Source: an uncultured Prevotellaceae bacterium (GTDB taxonomy: Bacteria; Bacteroidota; Bacteroidia; Bacteroidales; Bacteroidaceae). Taken from it: a stretch of 7,116 nucleotides of DNA. How positions within the stretch are numbered: the first letter of the stretch is position 1; the number at the start of each line of letters is the position of its first letter. The notes beneath the pieces were generated by a model, which did not search any database, was not told the origin of the DNA, and saw only the letters and a program-made list of their open reading frames with translations. Both the position numbers and the translations under genes were made by a program. Below are positions 6,814 to 7,116 of this stretch, one piece after another. Where the stretch lies: contig CALZOH010000167.1 in assembly GCA_945827465.1 (NCBI GenBank), positions 1-7,116 on the forward strand, given 5' to 3'.

Positions 6814-6954
6814 TTTTTTGTCTGCATTTGTCTACAAAATTATATCTTATATTAAATCAATTAATTACGAGCATGAAATTGGCGAGATTTTAATTTTTTG
6901 TGATAGAGGCATGATGGAGGCATCGTTATTTTGTAGACAAATGCAGACAAAAAA
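6814..6954. repeat. Perfect 27-bp inverted repeat with tandem AGACAAA half-sites, 87-base spacer
   Basis: Positions 6814-6840 and 6928-6954 are exact reverse complements, separated by 87 A/T-rich bases. Inside each arm the heptamer AGACAAA occurs twice with a 10-bp period (plus strand 6935-6941 and 6945-6951; complement at 6817-6823 and 6827-6833), so both copies face the same side of the helix. Each arm ends 2 bases from an outward-facing TTTG (6808-6811 leftward, 6957-6960 rightward). This fits a regulator site mirrored on two divergent promoters. An invertible DNA segment is the alternative. No promoter was recognised inside the spacer whose inversion would clearly switch the operon. Confidence 0.75.
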
Positions 6955-7095
6955 GATTTGGCTATTTCAGAATTATTTTTATAGAAAACACACAAATAGA
7001 TTGACGTAGCGCAGGGTGTTTGTGCGTCCCCGGACAAATCGTGTATTAATCCATTAATGAGATGTAGGGGTAAAAGGGGTATATAGTTTTGTATC
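6955..7095. other. Non-coding region to the right of the inverted repeat
   Basis: The rightward TTTG at 6957-6960 mirrors the operon's -33 element, but no good TAnnTTTG follows at 19-21 bases; the nearest is TATAGAAA at 6980, so a promoter here would be weak or activator-dependent. AAACACACA at 6986-6994 repeats, in mirrored orientation, the same nine bases within the operon promoter (complement at 6791-6799). Near the right end, AGGGGTA occurs twice 9 bases apart (about 7065-7080), and TAGTTTTG at 7084-7091 matches a -7 element but lies only 4 bases before an ATG and lacks a TTTG partner. No RNA gene was recognised. Confidence 0.4.
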
Positions 7096-7116
7096 ATGAA
7101 CAATGAGGTCCTGAAC
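7096..7116 (+). CDS. Possible start of a divergent gene, seven codons visible
   Basis: ATG at 7096 opens a frame reading MNNEVLN to the right edge of the window. The position, divergent from the operon and beyond a mirrored regulator site, suits a regulatory or partner gene. Seven codons are too few to identify a product, and the ATG may be chance. Confidence 0.22.

Noticed and set aside
6814..6954. CRISPR array or insertion-sequence ends
   Set aside because: There are only two copies, inverted rather than direct, with no transposase gene and no flanking target duplication seen.
6773..7103. Two short opposing open frames sharing the peptide FLSAFVYKI
   Set aside because: The shared peptide arises because both read through the 27-bp inverted repeat; there is no other support for coding.

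Overview
The window looks like Bacteroidales DNA (Bacteroides, Parabacteroides or a relative). The evidence is an outer-membrane beta-barrel protein of the TonB-receptor type, a small secreted protein resembling DUF3244, start codons without Shine-Dalgarno sequences, and a promoter that fits the Bacteroides consensus (TTTG, 20-base spacer, TAnnTTTG). The genus cannot be fixed from the sequence.

Five genes lie on the minus strand and read right to left as one probable operon. They are: a 128-residue secreted protein (6749-6363); an 800-residue protein with two family-2 type glycosyltransferase domains and a LanC-like C-terminal region (6316-3914); a 437-residue radical SAM/SPASM peptide maturase (3908-2595); a 104-residue peptide with a double-glycine leader and a Cys/Asn-rich repetitive core (2511-2197); and a large outer-membrane beta-barrel protein that runs off the left edge (2120 to below 1). 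Gaps are 46, 5, 83 and 76 bases. A perfect 12-bp hairpin sits between the peptide gene and the barrel gene.

Upstream of the operon (6750-7116) is a good promoter. Just before its -33 element lies one arm of a perfect 27-bp inverted repeat. Each arm holds two AGACAAA half-sites exactly 10 bp apart. The other arm faces right and is also 2 bp from a TTTG. This suggests a regulator controlling divergent promoters. A rightward gene may begin at 7096, but only seven codons are visible.

Together the genes suggest a ribosomally made, post-translationally modified peptide (RiPP) pathway. The Cys-rich peptide would be the substrate, and the radical SAM enzyme would probably install cross-links at Cys. 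The second glycosyltransferase domain resembles polypeptide GalNAc-transferases (DXH motif, a YGSEE/GHIYR segment), so it may add sugar to the many Ser/Thr/Asn residues. The barrel protein would serve outer-membrane passage or reception. A double-glycine peptidase/exporter is expected for such a leader but is not in the window. The combination of radical SAM, a dual glycosyltransferase and a LanC-like toroid on a CxN-repeat peptide is the most novel feature here. All functional assignments are inferred from sequence motifs alone.
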